The notes beneath the pieces are model-generated. The model saw nothing but the letters and a program-made list of their open reading frames with translations. It had not been told where the DNA came from and made no database searches. A stretch of 33,997 nucleotides of DNA from positions 75,258 to 109,254 of the forward strand of contig QZKA01000026.1 of assembly GCA_003598135.1 (NCBI GenBank). The letters are read 5' to 3'. This document shows positions 9,329-21,496 of the stretch, in pieces; within the stretch, counting starts at the first letter, position 1; every line of letters begins with the position of its first letter. This DNA is from Candidatus Omnitrophota bacterium. GTDB lineage: Bacteria > Omnitrophota > Gorgyraeia > Gygaellales > Profunditerraquicolaceae. A program made the translations under genes and the position numbers.

Positions 9329-9799
9329 TTACCATCTAAAATGCGCAAACGCCTTATTAGCATCCGCCATCTTATGCGTATCATCCCTCTTTTTAATCGC
9401 CGAACCTTCTCCTTTGTATGCCGCCATAATCTCATCCGCCAGCTTCTGCTCCATTGGCCTGCCTTTTTTATTTTTGGCGAAGTCCCTGATCCAGCGTAAC
9501 GCGATAGACGTGCCTCTTTCCTGCTTCACTTCAATCGGTACCTGGTAGGTTGCACCCCCTACCCTTCTGGGCTTTACCTCAAGGCGGGGCCTGGCATTAT
9601 CAATAGCCTTGTAAAAAATCTTCAGGGCGTCCGGTTCGTTGAGTTGTTCTTTTAATATTTCGAATGCGCCGTATACGATTTTTTCGGCTATAGGCTTCTT
9701 GCCTTTCAACATAACCATATTCACAAATCGCGCGACGACTTTACTGCTGTATTTTGGATCAGGTATTACTTCTCTCTTCTGAGCTTTTCTTCTTCTCAT
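9329..9799 (-). CDS. rpsG: 30S ribosomal protein S7
   Basis: Small-subunit head assembly initiator and E-site protein; in E. coli it represses the str operon. The 156-residue length is exact for the family. Signatures are [17 protein letters not shown] at the start, LMLKGKKP-like [18 protein letters not shown] (about 29-46), [14 protein letters not shown] (76-89) and the C-terminal [15 protein letters not shown]. It overlaps rpsL by 4 nt. Confidence 0.98.
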   Translation of the reverse strand: MRRRKAQKREVIPDPKYSSKVVARFVNMVMLKGKKPIAEKIVYGAFEILKEQLNEPDALKIFYKAIDNARPRLEVKPRRVGGATYQVPIEVKQERGTSIALRWIRDFAKNKKGRPMEQKLADEIMAAYKGEGSAIKKRDDTHKMADANKAFAHFRW

Positions 9800-10167
9800 T
9801 TCGGCCTCTTGGCTCCGTATTTAGAGCGGGATTGCCTTCTCTGGCTGACTCCCGCTGCATCGAGGGTGCCTCGGACAATATGGTACCTGACGCCGGGAAG
9901 ATCCCTCACGCGCCCTCCCCTGACAAGCACTATAGAATGCTCTTGAAGGTTGTGCCCTTCGCCCGGTATATAAGAAGTCACTTCAATGCCGGTGGTAAGC
10001 CTGACCCTGGCAATTTTACGTAAAGCCGAATTCGGTTTTTTCGGGGTCATTGTCCTTACTTGAATACACACGCCTCTTCTCTGCGGGCAACTTTTTAATG
10101 CCGCGGATTTCGTTTTCTTTACCTTTGATCTTCTTCCTAAGCGAATCAACTGTGAAATGGTTGGCAT
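9796..10167 (-). CDS. rpsL: 30S ribosomal protein S12 with Arg88
   Basis: Decoding-centre protein controlling accuracy and the target site of streptomycin. The 123-residue product has [12 protein letters not shown] (40-51, with Lys43 intact), [14 protein letters not shown] (65-78) and [14 protein letters not shown]. The residue equivalent to E. coli Lys88 (Lys87 when Met is not counted) is Arg (codon AGG at 9904-9906), a change that confers streptomycin resistance when it arises in E. coli. It begins 6 nt after rpoC and overlaps rpsG by 4 nt. There is no str-operon promoter gap. Confidence 0.98.
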   Translation of the reverse strand: MPTISQLIRLGRRSKVKKTKSAALKSCPQRRGVCIQVRTMTPKKPNSALRKIARVRLTTGIEVTSYIPGEGHNLQEHSIVLVRGGRVRDLPGVRYHIVRGTLDAAGVSQRRQSRSKYGAKRPK

Positions 10168-10173
10168 AATAAA

Positions 10174-13100
10174 TTATTCCTTTTCTTTCTCGCTCTTTTC
10201 CTGTTTGCCTTCGCTCGACTTTACCCCCTCAACATCCCGGTGCGTCCTAAAGCCGGTCCCTGCAGGAATAAGATGGCCCACTATTACGTTCTCCTTGAGC
10301 CCAAACAGTTCATCTGATTTGCCGGCAGTAGCGGCATCGGTAAGCATACGCGTCGTCTCTTGAAAGCTGGCAGCCGAAATAAAACTTTCCGTCGTCAAAG
10401 ACGCTTTGGTTATCCCAAGCAATAGGGGGGTAGCCTGCGAAGGCTTTCCGCCTTTTTTGAGTATGCGTGAATTTTCTTTCTGGAAATTCCACTTGTCCAC
10501 CTGCTGCATAGGCAAAAAGTCCGTATCACCAGGGTCTTCAATCCTTACTTTTTTGAGCATCTGCCTAATGATTACTTCGATATGTTTATCATTAATATGT
10601 ACTCCCTGAAGCCTGTATACCTCCTGCACCTCATTTACCAGGTACTCCTGAAGCACCTTGTCGCCACAGACCTTTAGGATATCCTGAAGCACGACCGGGC
10701 CGTCTGTAAGCTGCTGGCCCGCATTTACTTTATCGCCTTTATAGACGTTAGGATGCTTGCCGTGAGGGATTACGTATTCCCGCTGCATACCAGTAGGAGA
10801 TTTTACTATAATTACACGCTGCCCTTTTTTGGTCTCTCCAAATTCAATAAAACCGTCGATCTCACTGATAACTGCGGGATCTTTTGGCCTTCTGGCCTCA
10901 AAAAGTTCAGCGACCCGTGGAAGACCTCCGGTGATATCCCTGGTTTTCACGGTCAGGCGGGGAATCTTTGCCAGGAGTTCCCCTGCTTCGATATCCTGTC
11001 CGTCTTTTACCAAAATATGCGCGCCTACCGGTATAGGATAAATACCCAGTACCTCTTTTTTGTTATCCAAAATAAGAATCTGAGGATGATAGTCCTGTTT
11101 ATGTTCAACGACTACGTGCTCGGTCGACTTAGTAACCGGGTTTAATTCCTGGATAACGGTAACGTTCTCTTTTAAGTCCTCATACTTTACCGTACCGGAA
11201 ACCTCGGTAAGGATCGGCGAGGTATATGGATCCCAGTGCACAAAAGAAATCCCCTTGGAGACCTCTTCGCCTTCCTTGATGCCAATAAAGGCTCCCTGAG
11301 GCACCAGATAGCGTTCAAGCTCCCTGCCGCTTTTATCATTAATGCTCACTGCACCGTTTCTATTGAGGACGATATATTCTTTCTTTTTCGGGACGACCCT
11401 TAAATTGTGGTATTTAATATAACCTTTATTGCGGGAAGTAGTAAAAGACTGTTCTACCACACGCGATGCGGTACCCCCGATGTGGAAGGTCCTTAAGGTC
11501 AGCTGGGTCCCCGGCTCTCCAATGCTCTGCGCGCCGATGACGCCCACTGCCTCGCCTTCTTCAACCAGCCTGCCAGTAGCCAGATTCCTGCCATAGCACT
11601 TCACGCATACCCCTCTCTCTGACTCGCAGGTAAGAACGCTGCGTATACGTATCCGCTCAATACCGAGCTTCTCAATCATCTCGGCTTTTTCGTCGGTAAT
11701 TTCTTCACCCTGTTCCACAATTACTTCATCGGTGATAATATCTACGATATTGTCCAGCGCCACCCTCCCCACTATGCGGTCCTTAAGGCTTACCACGACT
11801 TCATTGCCCTCTGTGATCGCCTGAACCGTGATACCGTTAAGAGTACCACAGTCGTTCTCAGTAACAATCACTTCCTGCGCCACATCTACTAACCTCCTGG
11901 TTAGGTAGCCTGCATCTGCTGTCTTAAGGGCGGTATCAGCAAGGCCTTTGCGTGCGCCGTGAGTTGAGATAAAATATTCAAGCACGGTGAGCCCCTCTTT
12001 AAAATTCGAGGTAATCGGATTCTCTATAATTTCTCCTGAAGGTTTTGCCATTAGACCACGCATACCAGCCAGCTGGCGGACCTGCAATCTTGAACCTCGA
12101 GCGCCTGAATCCGCCATCATAAAGATGGGGTTAAACGGCTCCATCTCCTTAAAAAGGAGGTCTGAGATCCGGTCGGTCACGCGGGTCCAGACGTCTATTA
12201 CCTTATTTGACCTTTCGCGGTTGGTAATAATGCCCTTGCGGTATTGGTCTTCTATCTTGCCGACTTCTTCCTTGGCCTCTTTTAATACATCCTGTTTGGC
12301 TTTGGGGATAACGAGGTCGTCGATACCTATAGACATACCTCCAAGCGTTGACATCTCAAACCCAAGCCTCTTGATGTCATCCAACAACTGAATCGTGCGG
12401 TTATGCCCGAATCGCTTGTAGCAATCACTCACAATGTTCCCCACGTTACTTTTATTAAGCTCTTTATTAACAAAACCGAAACTCTCCGGAAGCCGCTGAT
12501 TGAACATGATCCTGCCTACGGTAGTGTCAATAATCTGCCTGCCCGCCTTAGGCCTTCCTTCGTCAAAATCATACACATTATCTATCCTTAGCTTGACCAT
12601 GGCGTGCAGTTCGATCACATGATCCTCATACGCTGCCAACGCCTCGTCTAAACACGAGAATACCTTATTCTCGCCTTTTGCGTTCGGCTTCTCTTTGGAA
12701 AGGTATGACAATCCTAAAACGATATCCTGTGTAGGGGTAACTATGGGCTTGCCGTGGGCGGGAGAAAAGACATTATTTACGGAAAGCATGAGAATCCTGG
12801 CTTCCATCTGTGATTCGATGGAAAGAGGCACGTGCACCGCCATCTGGTCGCCGTCAAAATCTGCGTTAAAACCGCTACAGACCAAAGGATGTATTTTAAT
12901 CGCTTTGCCCTCGGTCAGGATGGGCTGAAATGCCTGGATGCTTAAACGATGCAGGGTAGGAGCGCGGTTAAGTAATACCGGATGATCTTTAATCACCTCG
13001 TCAAGGATATCCCAGACTTCAATACGCCCGTGGCCAACCATCCTGCGCGCATGCTTTATAGTATGCACAAAACCTTTTTCTTTCAGTTTTTTGATGATAA

Positions 13101-14207
13101 AAGGCTCGAATAATTCAAGGGCCATCTGTTTCGGAAGCGCGCATTCTGAAAGTTTTAGCTCAGGCCCAACCACAATAACCGAACGGCCTGAATAATCGAC
13201 GCGTTTACCGAGTAAATTCTGGCGGAAGCGGCCCTGCTTTCCTTTGAGCATATCAGAGAGAGACTTTAAAGGCCTATTGTTGGAACCCACCACAGCCCTT
13301 CCATGCCTGCCGTTGTCCAAGAGGGCATCCACCGCTTCCTGAAGCATACGTTTCTCGTTACGGATAATGATTTCAGGTGCGCTCAGCTCAATAAGTTTGT
13401 GTAGGCGGTTATTGCGATTGATCACCCGGCGGTACAAATCGTTCAGGTCTGAGGTAGCAAACCTTCCGCCCTCCAGGGGAACCAGCGGCCTTAAATCAGG
13501 GGGGATTACCGGCAATGCCTCAAGTATCATCCATTCGGGCTTATTGCCAGATTTTCTGAATTCTTCGACGATCTTCAAAGACTTGAGCGCCTTGCGATTA
13601 TTCAAAAGCCCTTTCGACTTCTCAAGGTCCCTCCTTAATTTACGACAATATGCCTCCAGGTCTATCTCCTTGAGTAAATCGCGTAAGGCCTCGGCGCCTA
13701 TTTTTGCCTTAAATTTTGAACCGTACTTTTCAAGCGCTTCCTGGTATTTTTCTTCAGACAAAAGTTCTTTCTTTTTTAAAGGCGTACTGCCCGGATCGAC
13801 AACAATGTATTCTTCGTAATAAATTACTTTCTCAAGATCTCTCAGGTTAATATCGATTAACGAAGATAACCTGCTCGGCACGACCTTAAAATACCATATA
13901 TGGGTTACGGGTGCTGCCAACTCAATATGTCCCACCCTCTCACGCCGTACGGTTGAACGGTCGACAGTGACCCCGCAACGGTCACAGGTAATATTCTTGA
14001 ATTTCTGCCCCTTATATTTTCCGCAGTTACATTCCCAATCCCGCACAGGCCCAAAAATCCTCTCGCAGAAGAGGCCGTCTTTTTCAGGCTTTAAGGTTCG
14101 GTAATTAATGGTCTCTGCTTTCCTGACTTCTCCTTTTGACCATGACCGTATCACCGAAGGCGAAGCAATTTTTACCGAAATATGGTCAAAAATAGTATTC
14201 TCTTGCA

Positions 14208-14208
<1 letters not shown>
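10174..14208 (-). CDS. rpoC: RNA polymerase beta' subunit
   Basis: Catalytic half of RNA polymerase. The 1344-residue product has the N-terminal zinc ribbon Cys60, Cys62, Cys75, Cys78, the active-site loop NADFDGDQ at 448-455 with Mg-binding Asp450, Asp452 and Asp454, the bridge helix and trigger loop (about 699-785), and the second zinc site Cys787, Cys861, Cys868, Cys871. No large lineage insertion is evident. Its ATG shares one base with the rpoB stop. The C-terminus is a Lys/Glu-rich tail that ends 6 nt before rpsL, so beta and str operons are joined. Confidence 0.99.
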
Positions 14209-17612
<3,404 letters not shown>

Positions 17613-17646
17613 TTCCGTTTCTCTCTTACGGACAGATACCTACAGA

Positions 17647-18039
17647 TTATTTCAATTCAACGGTGGCGCCGGCGGCTTCAAGCTTCTTTTTCATCTCTTC
17701 CGCCTCTTCTTTGGTAACGCCTTCCTTAACCGGCTTTGGTGCTGCATCCACCAAATCCTTGGCTTCCTTTAAACCGAGGTTCGTGAAAACCCTTACTTCC
17801 TTGATCACCGCAATGCGGTTAGACCCGGGATTGGCAAGCACTACAGAAAATGTAGTTTTTTCTTCTTCTGCCGGCTGTGCCCCGCCCTGAGCCTGTGCTC
17901 CCATCATTGAAGCAGCCATCATCGGCATGTTTGCCTGGACGCCGAATTTCTCTTCGAGCGCTTTTACCAAATCAGACAATTCAAGCACGGTCATGCCTTC
18001 GATTGACTTGATCAATTCCTCTAATCTTTCCTGTGCCAT
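17647..18039 (-). CDS. rplL: 50S ribosomal protein L7/L12
   Basis: Stalk protein that recruits and activates translational GTPases. The 130-residue product has an N-terminal dimerisation domain (about 1-40), a Met/Ala/Gly/Gln-rich flexible hinge (about 39-58) and the conserved C-terminal domain with [31 protein letters not shown] and the ending AGATVELK. An AAGGAGG ribosome binding site stands before the ATG, fitting the need for more copies than L10. It is 32 nt after rplJ. Confidence 0.98.
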   Translation of the reverse strand: MAQERLEELIKSIEGMTVLELSDLVKALEEKFGVQANMPMMAASMMGAQAQGGAQPAEEEKTTFSVVLANPGSNRIAVIKEVRVFTNLGLKEAKDLVDAAPKPVKEGVTKEEAEEMKKKLEAAGATVELK

Positions 18040-18071
18040 TTCTTCCTCCTTTTACCTCTTTTTAGTTTTGA

Positions 18072-18605
18072 TTATGAACCCGTTTCTTTTTTCTTTTTTA
18101 TCTGATCAAGACAAATGACGAATTTTTTGAGCGTCTGGCTTAGAACCATTACTATCCCGGTTATCGGCGCCTTAAGGCCGATTGTGACCTGGGCCCTTAA
18201 TGTTTCTTTTGAAGGCATCTTTGCCAGTGCTTCGATATCTTTTTTCTCAAGAAGCCTTTCCTTAAGAAACCCTCCCTCCAGCCGCAGCTTTTCGTGTTCC
18301 TTGCTGAAGGCATAGAGTACCTTGGAGGCATTAGCCGGGTCATCATTCACAAATATAAAACCGCAGGGGCCGTTCAAAAAAGCAGATAGGCCTTCCCATT
18401 GAGAGCTCTTCAATATCCGCTTAGCGATAGTATTCCTTACGACGAAAAGGTTAACCTTAAAATCGCTTAGAGATTGACGCAGCATATTTAATTCAGGGCC
18501 CGAAAGCCCAGAGTACTTTACCACAAATACCGTGTCCGCTTTCGCTAACTTATCCTTGATGCGGTTACCCGATACCTCTTTAAACAATAAGCCTAATTTT
18601 TTCAT
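18072..18605 (-). CDS. rplJ: 50S ribosomal protein L10
   Basis: Base of the L12 stalk. The 177-residue product has the N-terminal rRNA-binding domain with DTVFVVKYSGLSGPELNMLRQ (about 24-44), VRNTIAKRIL (56-65) and the C-terminal helix that carries L12 dimers. The gap to rplA is only 4 nt, so the classical L10-binding leader that represses rplJL in E. coli has no room directly upstream. Confidence 0.96.
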   Translation of the reverse strand: MKKLGLLFKEVSGNRIKDKLAKADTVFVVKYSGLSGPELNMLRQSLSDFKVNLFVVRNTIAKRILKSSQWEGLSAFLNGPCGFIFVNDDPANASKVLYAFSKEHEKLRLEGGFLKERLLEKKDIEALAKMPSKETLRAQVTIGLKAPITGIVMVLSQTLKKFVICLDQIKKKKETGS

Positions 18606-18609
18606 ATCG

Positions 18610-19290
18610 TTAGATAGTGAGCTGAAAGCCGGGGTTCATTGTTGACGAAAGAAACATGCTTTTTACAAATTTGCCTTTTATTGAAGTGGGCTTTGCGTCG
18701 TTTAATGCGTTGATAATACACAGCGCATTTTCATAGAGTTTGTTTTCGTCAAACGAAAACTTGCCAACCGACAGGTGTACGCCGCCGCTTTTGTCCACCC
18801 GAAACTCCACTTTCCCTCTTCTTAAATCTTCTATGGCCTTGGATATATCATTAGTAACGGTGCCTGTCTTGGGGCTTGGCATAAGCCCGCGCGGCCCTAG
18901 TACTTTTCCAAGCTTACTTAAATCTTTCATCATTTCAGGTGTTGCAATCACGCTATCGAAATCAAAAAATCCGCCCGCGACCTTATCAATCAGCTCGGTT
19001 GAACCGACGTAATCAGCCTGCGCCTGGCGGGCTATCTTTTCATGTTCTCCTTTACAAAACACTGCGATGCGCACTTTTTTCCCCGTTCCATGGGGAAGCA
19101 CTACTGTTCCGCGCACCATCTGGTCGGATTTCTTAGGATCTACGTTAAGCTGAAAATGCAGGTCCACCGATGCGTCGAATTTCGTAGGAAGTGTTTTCTT
19201 AGCCAGCGCAATCGCTTCTTTTAGGGTATACGCCTTTGTTTTGTCGTTTAGTTTCGCCGATTCTTTGTATCTCTTGCTTTGCTTCTTCAT
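18610..19290 (-). CDS. rplA: 50S ribosomal protein L1
   Basis: Mobile stalk protein that moves deacylated tRNA out of the E site; in E. coli it represses rplKA. The 226-residue product has the N-terminal YTLKEAIALAKKT, RGTVVLPHGTGKKVRIAVF (about 60-78), KLGKVLGPRGLMPSPKTGTV (126-145) and the terminal STMNPGFQLTI. It follows rplK by 3 nt and precedes rplJ by 4 nt, the standard order. Confidence 0.98.
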   Translation of the reverse strand: MKKQSKRYKESAKLNDKTKAYTLKEAIALAKKTLPTKFDASVDLHFQLNVDPKKSDQMVRGTVVLPHGTGKKVRIAVFCKGEHEKIARQAQADYVGSTELIDKVAGGFFDFDSVIATPEMMKDLSKLGKVLGPRGLMPSPKTGTVTNDISKAIEDLRRGKVEFRVDKSGGVHLSVGKFSFDENKLYENALCIINALNDAKPTSIKGKFVKSMFLSSTMNPGFQLTI

Positions 19291-19293
19291 CGC

Positions 19294-19719
19294 TTACCCT
19301 TCTATGGCAATACCCATACTCCTGGCAGTGCCTTCAACTATCTTGATTGCCGTAGCAATATCTGAAGTGTTGAGGTCTTTTATCTTAAGTTTTGCGATTT
19401 CCTCAACCTGTTTTCGAGTGACCTTTCCTATAGTCTCCTTACCGCTCATTCCTGAGGCCTTGGCTAGGTTTGCGGCGCGCTTAAGAAGGATTGAAGACGG
19501 CGGGCTTTTAATGATAAACGTAAAAGATTTATCTTCGTGGACACTAATTACTGCCGGCAGTACCAAACCCTCCCTGTCTTTGGTCTGTTCATTAAACTGT
19601 TTGCAAAACTGCATAATATTGACACCGTGCTGGCCGAGGGCAGGGCCTACGGGAGGCGCGGGGTTTGCCTGGCCTGCAGTTACGTGTAATTTAATCTGTG
19701 CAACGACTTTTTTTGCCAT
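19294..19719 (-). CDS. rplK: 50S ribosomal protein L11
   Basis: GTPase-centre protein that binds 23S rRNA around position 1060 and the target area of thiostrepton; also needed for RelA activation in the stringent response. The 141-residue length is exact. It has [28 protein letters not shown] (about 13-40), [13 protein letters not shown] and the ending [12 protein letters not shown]. The proline-rich N-terminal loop is intact. It starts 2 nt after nusG. Confidence 0.98.
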   Translation of the reverse strand: MAKKVVAQIKLHVTAGQANPAPPVGPALGQHGVNIMQFCKQFNEQTKDREGLVLPAVISVHEDKSFTFIIKSPPSSILLKRAANLAKASGMSGKETIGKVTRKQVEEIAKLKIKDLNTSDIATAIKIVEGTARSMGIAIEG

Positions 19720-19721
19720 TG

Positions 19722-20249
19722 TTATACCTTTTCAACCTGCCAGTATTCGAGTTCTACGGGCGTAGACCTGCCAAAAATGGAAATACTCACCTTTAATCTT
19801 CCTTTTTCGGGATGAATTTCATCAATTGTCCCGTTAAAATTCATGAACGGCCCCTCTTTGACCCTGACCTGTTCGCCTTTTTCAAAAATCGTTTTAGGGC
19901 TGGGTTTGATTTTGGTCTCTTCGGTCCTCTTTAAAATCCCCTGCACTTCGTCTTCGGGTAAAGGAGTAGGTTTTTTCCCTAATCCGATGAACCCGGTGAC
20001 TCCCCTGATCTTTTTGATCGCCGCGTACGTAAAATCATTGAGCTCCATTTCCACTAGGATGTAGCCGGGGAAAAACCTGCGTTCTAAGATTTTTTTCTTT
20101 CCGCCCCTGACCTCCGAGATCTGTTCGGTAGGAATGATTACTTTTGAAACCGAATCCTTAAAGCCCTGAGAAGCAATTTTACTTTCTATTACTGTCTTGA
20201 CTTTATCTTCGGAACCCGTCTGCGTATGAATAATATACCAATGCTTCAT
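19722..20249 (-). CDS. nusG: Transcription antitermination/elongation factor NusG
   Basis: Elongation factor that binds the RNA polymerase clamp and links it to Rho or to S10 on the leading ribosome. The 175-residue product has the NGN domain (about 1-112, with [14 protein letters not shown] and [14 protein letters not shown]) and a KOW domain (about 123-175, with [21 protein letters not shown]). There is no insertion domain between them. It sits 4 nt after secE, the near-universal arrangement. Confidence 0.98.
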   Translation of the reverse strand: MKHWYIIHTQTGSEDKVKTVIESKIASQGFKDSVSKVIIPTEQISEVRGGKKKILERRFFPGYILVEMELNDFTYAAIKKIRGVTGFIGLGKKPTPLPEDEVQGILKRTEETKIKPSPKTIFEKGEQVRVKEGPFMNFNGTIDEIHPEKGRLKVSISIFGRSTPVELEYWQVEKV

Positions 20250-20253
20250 ATGA

Positions 20254-20445
20254 CTACCTGAATACGACGCTCAAAAACTTGGAAAGAAAAATGTCAATTA
20301 TGCCGATATATAATGCCATTATGCCGGTGATCACGATCACCACATAGGTCGAACCGATTAGTTCCTGGCGGCTTGGCCAGGAAACTTTATGCAATTCCTG
20401 TTTTACTTCCTGGAAGAATTGCATTGTTTTCTTAAATAGGTTCAT
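20254..20445 (-). CDS. secE: Preprotein translocase subunit SecE
   Basis: Small essential subunit that clamps the two halves of SecY in the inner membrane. The 63-residue product has an amphipathic N-terminal helix with FFQEVKQELHKVSWPSRQEL (about 10-29), carrying the conserved KVSWPS motif, followed by one membrane segment (about 33-56). This is the single-TM form found in most bacteria rather than the three-TM enterobacterial one. It opens the protein-coding run and is preceded by a 154-nt structured spacer. Confidence 0.97.
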   Translation of the reverse strand: MNLFKKTMQFFQEVKQELHKVSWPSRQELIGSTYVVIVITGIMALYIGIIDIFLSKFLSVVFR

Positions 20446-20496
20446 TTCTTTGCCGCCCTTTTTTACTCGTCAGCAATCTATTTATTTCTGCCCGTT

Positions 20497-20580
20497 GCCC
20501 ATAGGGGCTTTGCCCTTCTGGCGTCCGCCTAAGGCGGACTCTCACCCCAAAAACGCGGGCAAACTTTTTCCCCGCACCCC
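20497..20580 (-). repeat. GC-rich palindromic spacer between tRNA-Trp and secE
   Basis: The strongest element is a perfect inverted repeat at 20523-20539, a 7-bp stem GTCCGCC/GGCGGAC around three bases. Next to it, 20497-20500, 20505-20508 and 20512-20515 form GCCC, GGGC, GCCC blocks in which the central one can pair with either neighbour, giving two mutually exclusive hairpins. The rest (20540-20580) carries C/G runs such as CCCCGCACCCC. There is no open reading frame. This could be a dispersed palindromic repeat, an RNA processing signal, or a leader structure for secE-nusG-rplK-rplA. The sequence alone does not decide. Confidence 0.55.
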
Positions 20581-20599
20581 TTTAGGTTCGACATCTACA

Positions 20600-20670
20600 C
20601 AGGAGCGGCAGGAGTCGAACCTGCAGTTACGGTTTTGGAGACCGTTGGTTTGCCATTAACCGACGCTCCT
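20600..20670 (-). tRNA. tRNA-Trp (anticodon CCA)
   Basis: A full cloverleaf folds on the minus strand. It has a 7-bp acceptor AGGAGCG/CGCTCCT, D stem GGTT/AACC, anticodon stem ACGGT/ACCGT with loop CTCCAAA and anticodon CCA, and T stem GCAGG/CCTGC with loop TTCGACT. The discriminator base is G (complement of 20600), a tryptophan identity element. No CCA is encoded at the 3' end. A tRNA-Trp before secE is a common bacterial arrangement. Confidence 0.96.
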
Positions 20671-20710
20671 ATAAGTGCACCGCAAAAACTAAAGACTTCT
20701 GATAAGAAGA

Positions 20711-20860
20711 CTATTTTATTTCTTTGTGCAGTGTGTGTGTATGGCAAAACCTGCAGAACTTTTTTAATTCCAACTTTTCCTGTTTGGTTTTTTTATTCCT
20801 GGTTGCCGTATAATTTCTATTTTTGCACGTCGTGCATTCAAGCGTTATTTTTTCGCGCAT
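20711..20860 (-). CDS. rpmG: 50S ribosomal protein L33, zinc-ribbon form
   Basis: Small large-subunit protein near the E site. The 49-residue product starts [20 protein letters not shown] and has two CxxC pairs (Cys9/Cys12 and Cys36/Cys39), so it is the zinc-binding C+ form. The ATG is preceded by AGG 5 nt upstream. The gene lies between two tRNA genes, with only 20 nt from the tRNA-Thr 3' end to the ATG and 40 nt from the stop to tRNA-Trp, so tRNA processing would free it as a tiny separate mRNA. Confidence 0.97.
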   Translation of the reverse strand: MREKITLECTTCKNRNYTATRNKKTKQEKLELKKFCRFCHTHTLHKEIK

Positions 20861-20880
20861 TCTTACCTGCCAATCATTTA

Positions 20881-20953
20881 AGCTGGAGACGGGAATCGAA
20901 CCCGTGACCCCGTCCTTACCAAGGACGTGCTCTACCGACTGAGCTACTCCAGC
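20881..20953 (-). tRNA. tRNA-Thr (anticodon GGT)
   Basis: A standard 73-nt cloverleaf on the minus strand. It has acceptor GCTGGAG/CTCCAGC, D stem GCTC/GAGC, anticodon stem CGTCC/GGACG with loop TTGGTAA and anticodon GGT, T stem ACGGG/CCCGT with loop TTCGATT, and discriminator T. No CCA is encoded. It is the first gene after the promoter at 21083-21111. Confidence 0.96.
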
Positions 20954-21010
20954 AATGTTATAAAAACCAACTGGTATTGCGAGCCGGCTTAGCCTTTCCT
21001 CCTAAAAGAT

Positions 21011-21048
21011 AAAAAAAACACCCCCAAGAAAGTGGCCACCCCTTCTTG
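21011..21048 (-). terminator. Terminator-like leader hairpin with U-tract
   Basis: On the minus strand the inverted repeat 21048-21025 (CAAGAA...TTCTTG with partial inner pairing) is followed 6 nt later by eight Ts (21018-21011). It lies about 30 nt downstream of the predicted start of the tRNA-Thr/secE transcript and upstream of tRNA-Thr. It is therefore either an attenuator in the leader or a terminator for read-through from the glycan genes. In the other orientation the stem is followed directly by TTTTATTTT, so it may act both ways. Confidence 0.5.
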
Positions 21049-21082
21049 TTTTATTTTATATAAATTTTAGGCAAGAAAAGTA

Positions 21083-21111
21083 AGTATAAACTAAATTTAT
21101 GATTTTGTCAA
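21083..21111 (-). promoter_or_regulatory. Sigma70-type promoter of the tRNA-Thr/secE/ribosomal array
   Basis: On the minus strand a perfect TTGACA (21111-21106) is separated by exactly 17 nt from TATACT (21088-21083), one mismatch from the TATAAT consensus. The surroundings are AT-rich. A start near 21076 would give a leader of about 120 nt before tRNA-Thr. It is the only strong promoter I recognise upstream of the 21-kb tRNA/ribosomal gene array. Confidence 0.8.
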
Positions 21112-21170
21112 ATCTTTTTTTACTTTTTTATTGGTGAGCGTAATTGCGGAAAACTGAAATGATTTAATTA

Positions 21171-21198
21171 TTGAGCCGCCCCACCCACTTTCGGCCAA
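21171..21198 (-). other. GC-rich stem-loop in an AT-rich spacer
   Basis: TTG-A-GCCG at 21171-21178 can pair with CGGC-CAA at 21192-21198 (seven pairs with one bulge) around a 13-nt C/A-rich loop. It follows the 64-aa membrane protein gene on the minus strand and precedes the promoter, so it might end or stabilise the glycan-cluster transcript, but no T-tract follows. The function is unknown. Confidence 0.3.
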
Positions 21199-21226
21199 AT
21201 AGAAAAAGAGAGCTAAGTTATTTTTG

Positions 21227-21421
21227 TTACTTGGTTTTAACTAGCTGCTGCAAAAGGAGCACTATCGCCATAAAAAGACAGGTATTGGTAAAATCCAAAA
21301 ATGCCTCTGCCTCAATCCCTGTGTTCGCTATGGGAACAGGGACTAAGGTGATGCGGGAAATAATCCCGAGCAATAAACTAACACCAGCCACAAATAGCAC
21401 TACGTTTACCATGCCCTTCAT
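21227..21421 (-). CDS. Small two-helix membrane protein, unknown function
   Basis: The 64-residue product has two hydrophobic segments, about residues 4-27 (VNVVLFVAGVSLLLGIIS and following) and 42-58, joined by a short loop, with a Lys-containing end (VKTK). A strong AAGGAGGAGG ribosome binding site directly precedes the ATG, which supports translation. It lies 75 nt after the WecA-like gene and ends the glycan block. I do not recognise a named family, and no function can be given beyond a likely inner-membrane location. Confidence 0.7.
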   Translation of the reverse strand: MKGMVNVVLFVAGVSLLLGIISRITLVPVPIANTGIEAEAFLDFTNTCLFMAIVLLLQQLVKTK

Positions 21422-21496
21422 ACCTCCTCCTTCTTGCCGATTGGTCCTTTACATCTTTATTATGATACCGGGAAAATAATATGTATGCCTTGCTTT

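Noticed and set aside
9796..10167. Acquired streptomycin-resistance mutation
   Set aside because: Arg88 is better read as the natural state of this lineage. There is no sign of recent selection and the rest of the gene is ordinary.
20446..20599. A third tRNA or a small protein gene in the gap before secE
   Set aside because: No cloverleaf can be drawn, and the available frames are short and lack a ribosome binding site with a start codon.
20954..21010. A leader peptide after the AGGAGG at 20998-21003
   Set aside because: No ATG, GTG or TTG follows at a workable distance on the minus strand, and a TAA comes soon after.
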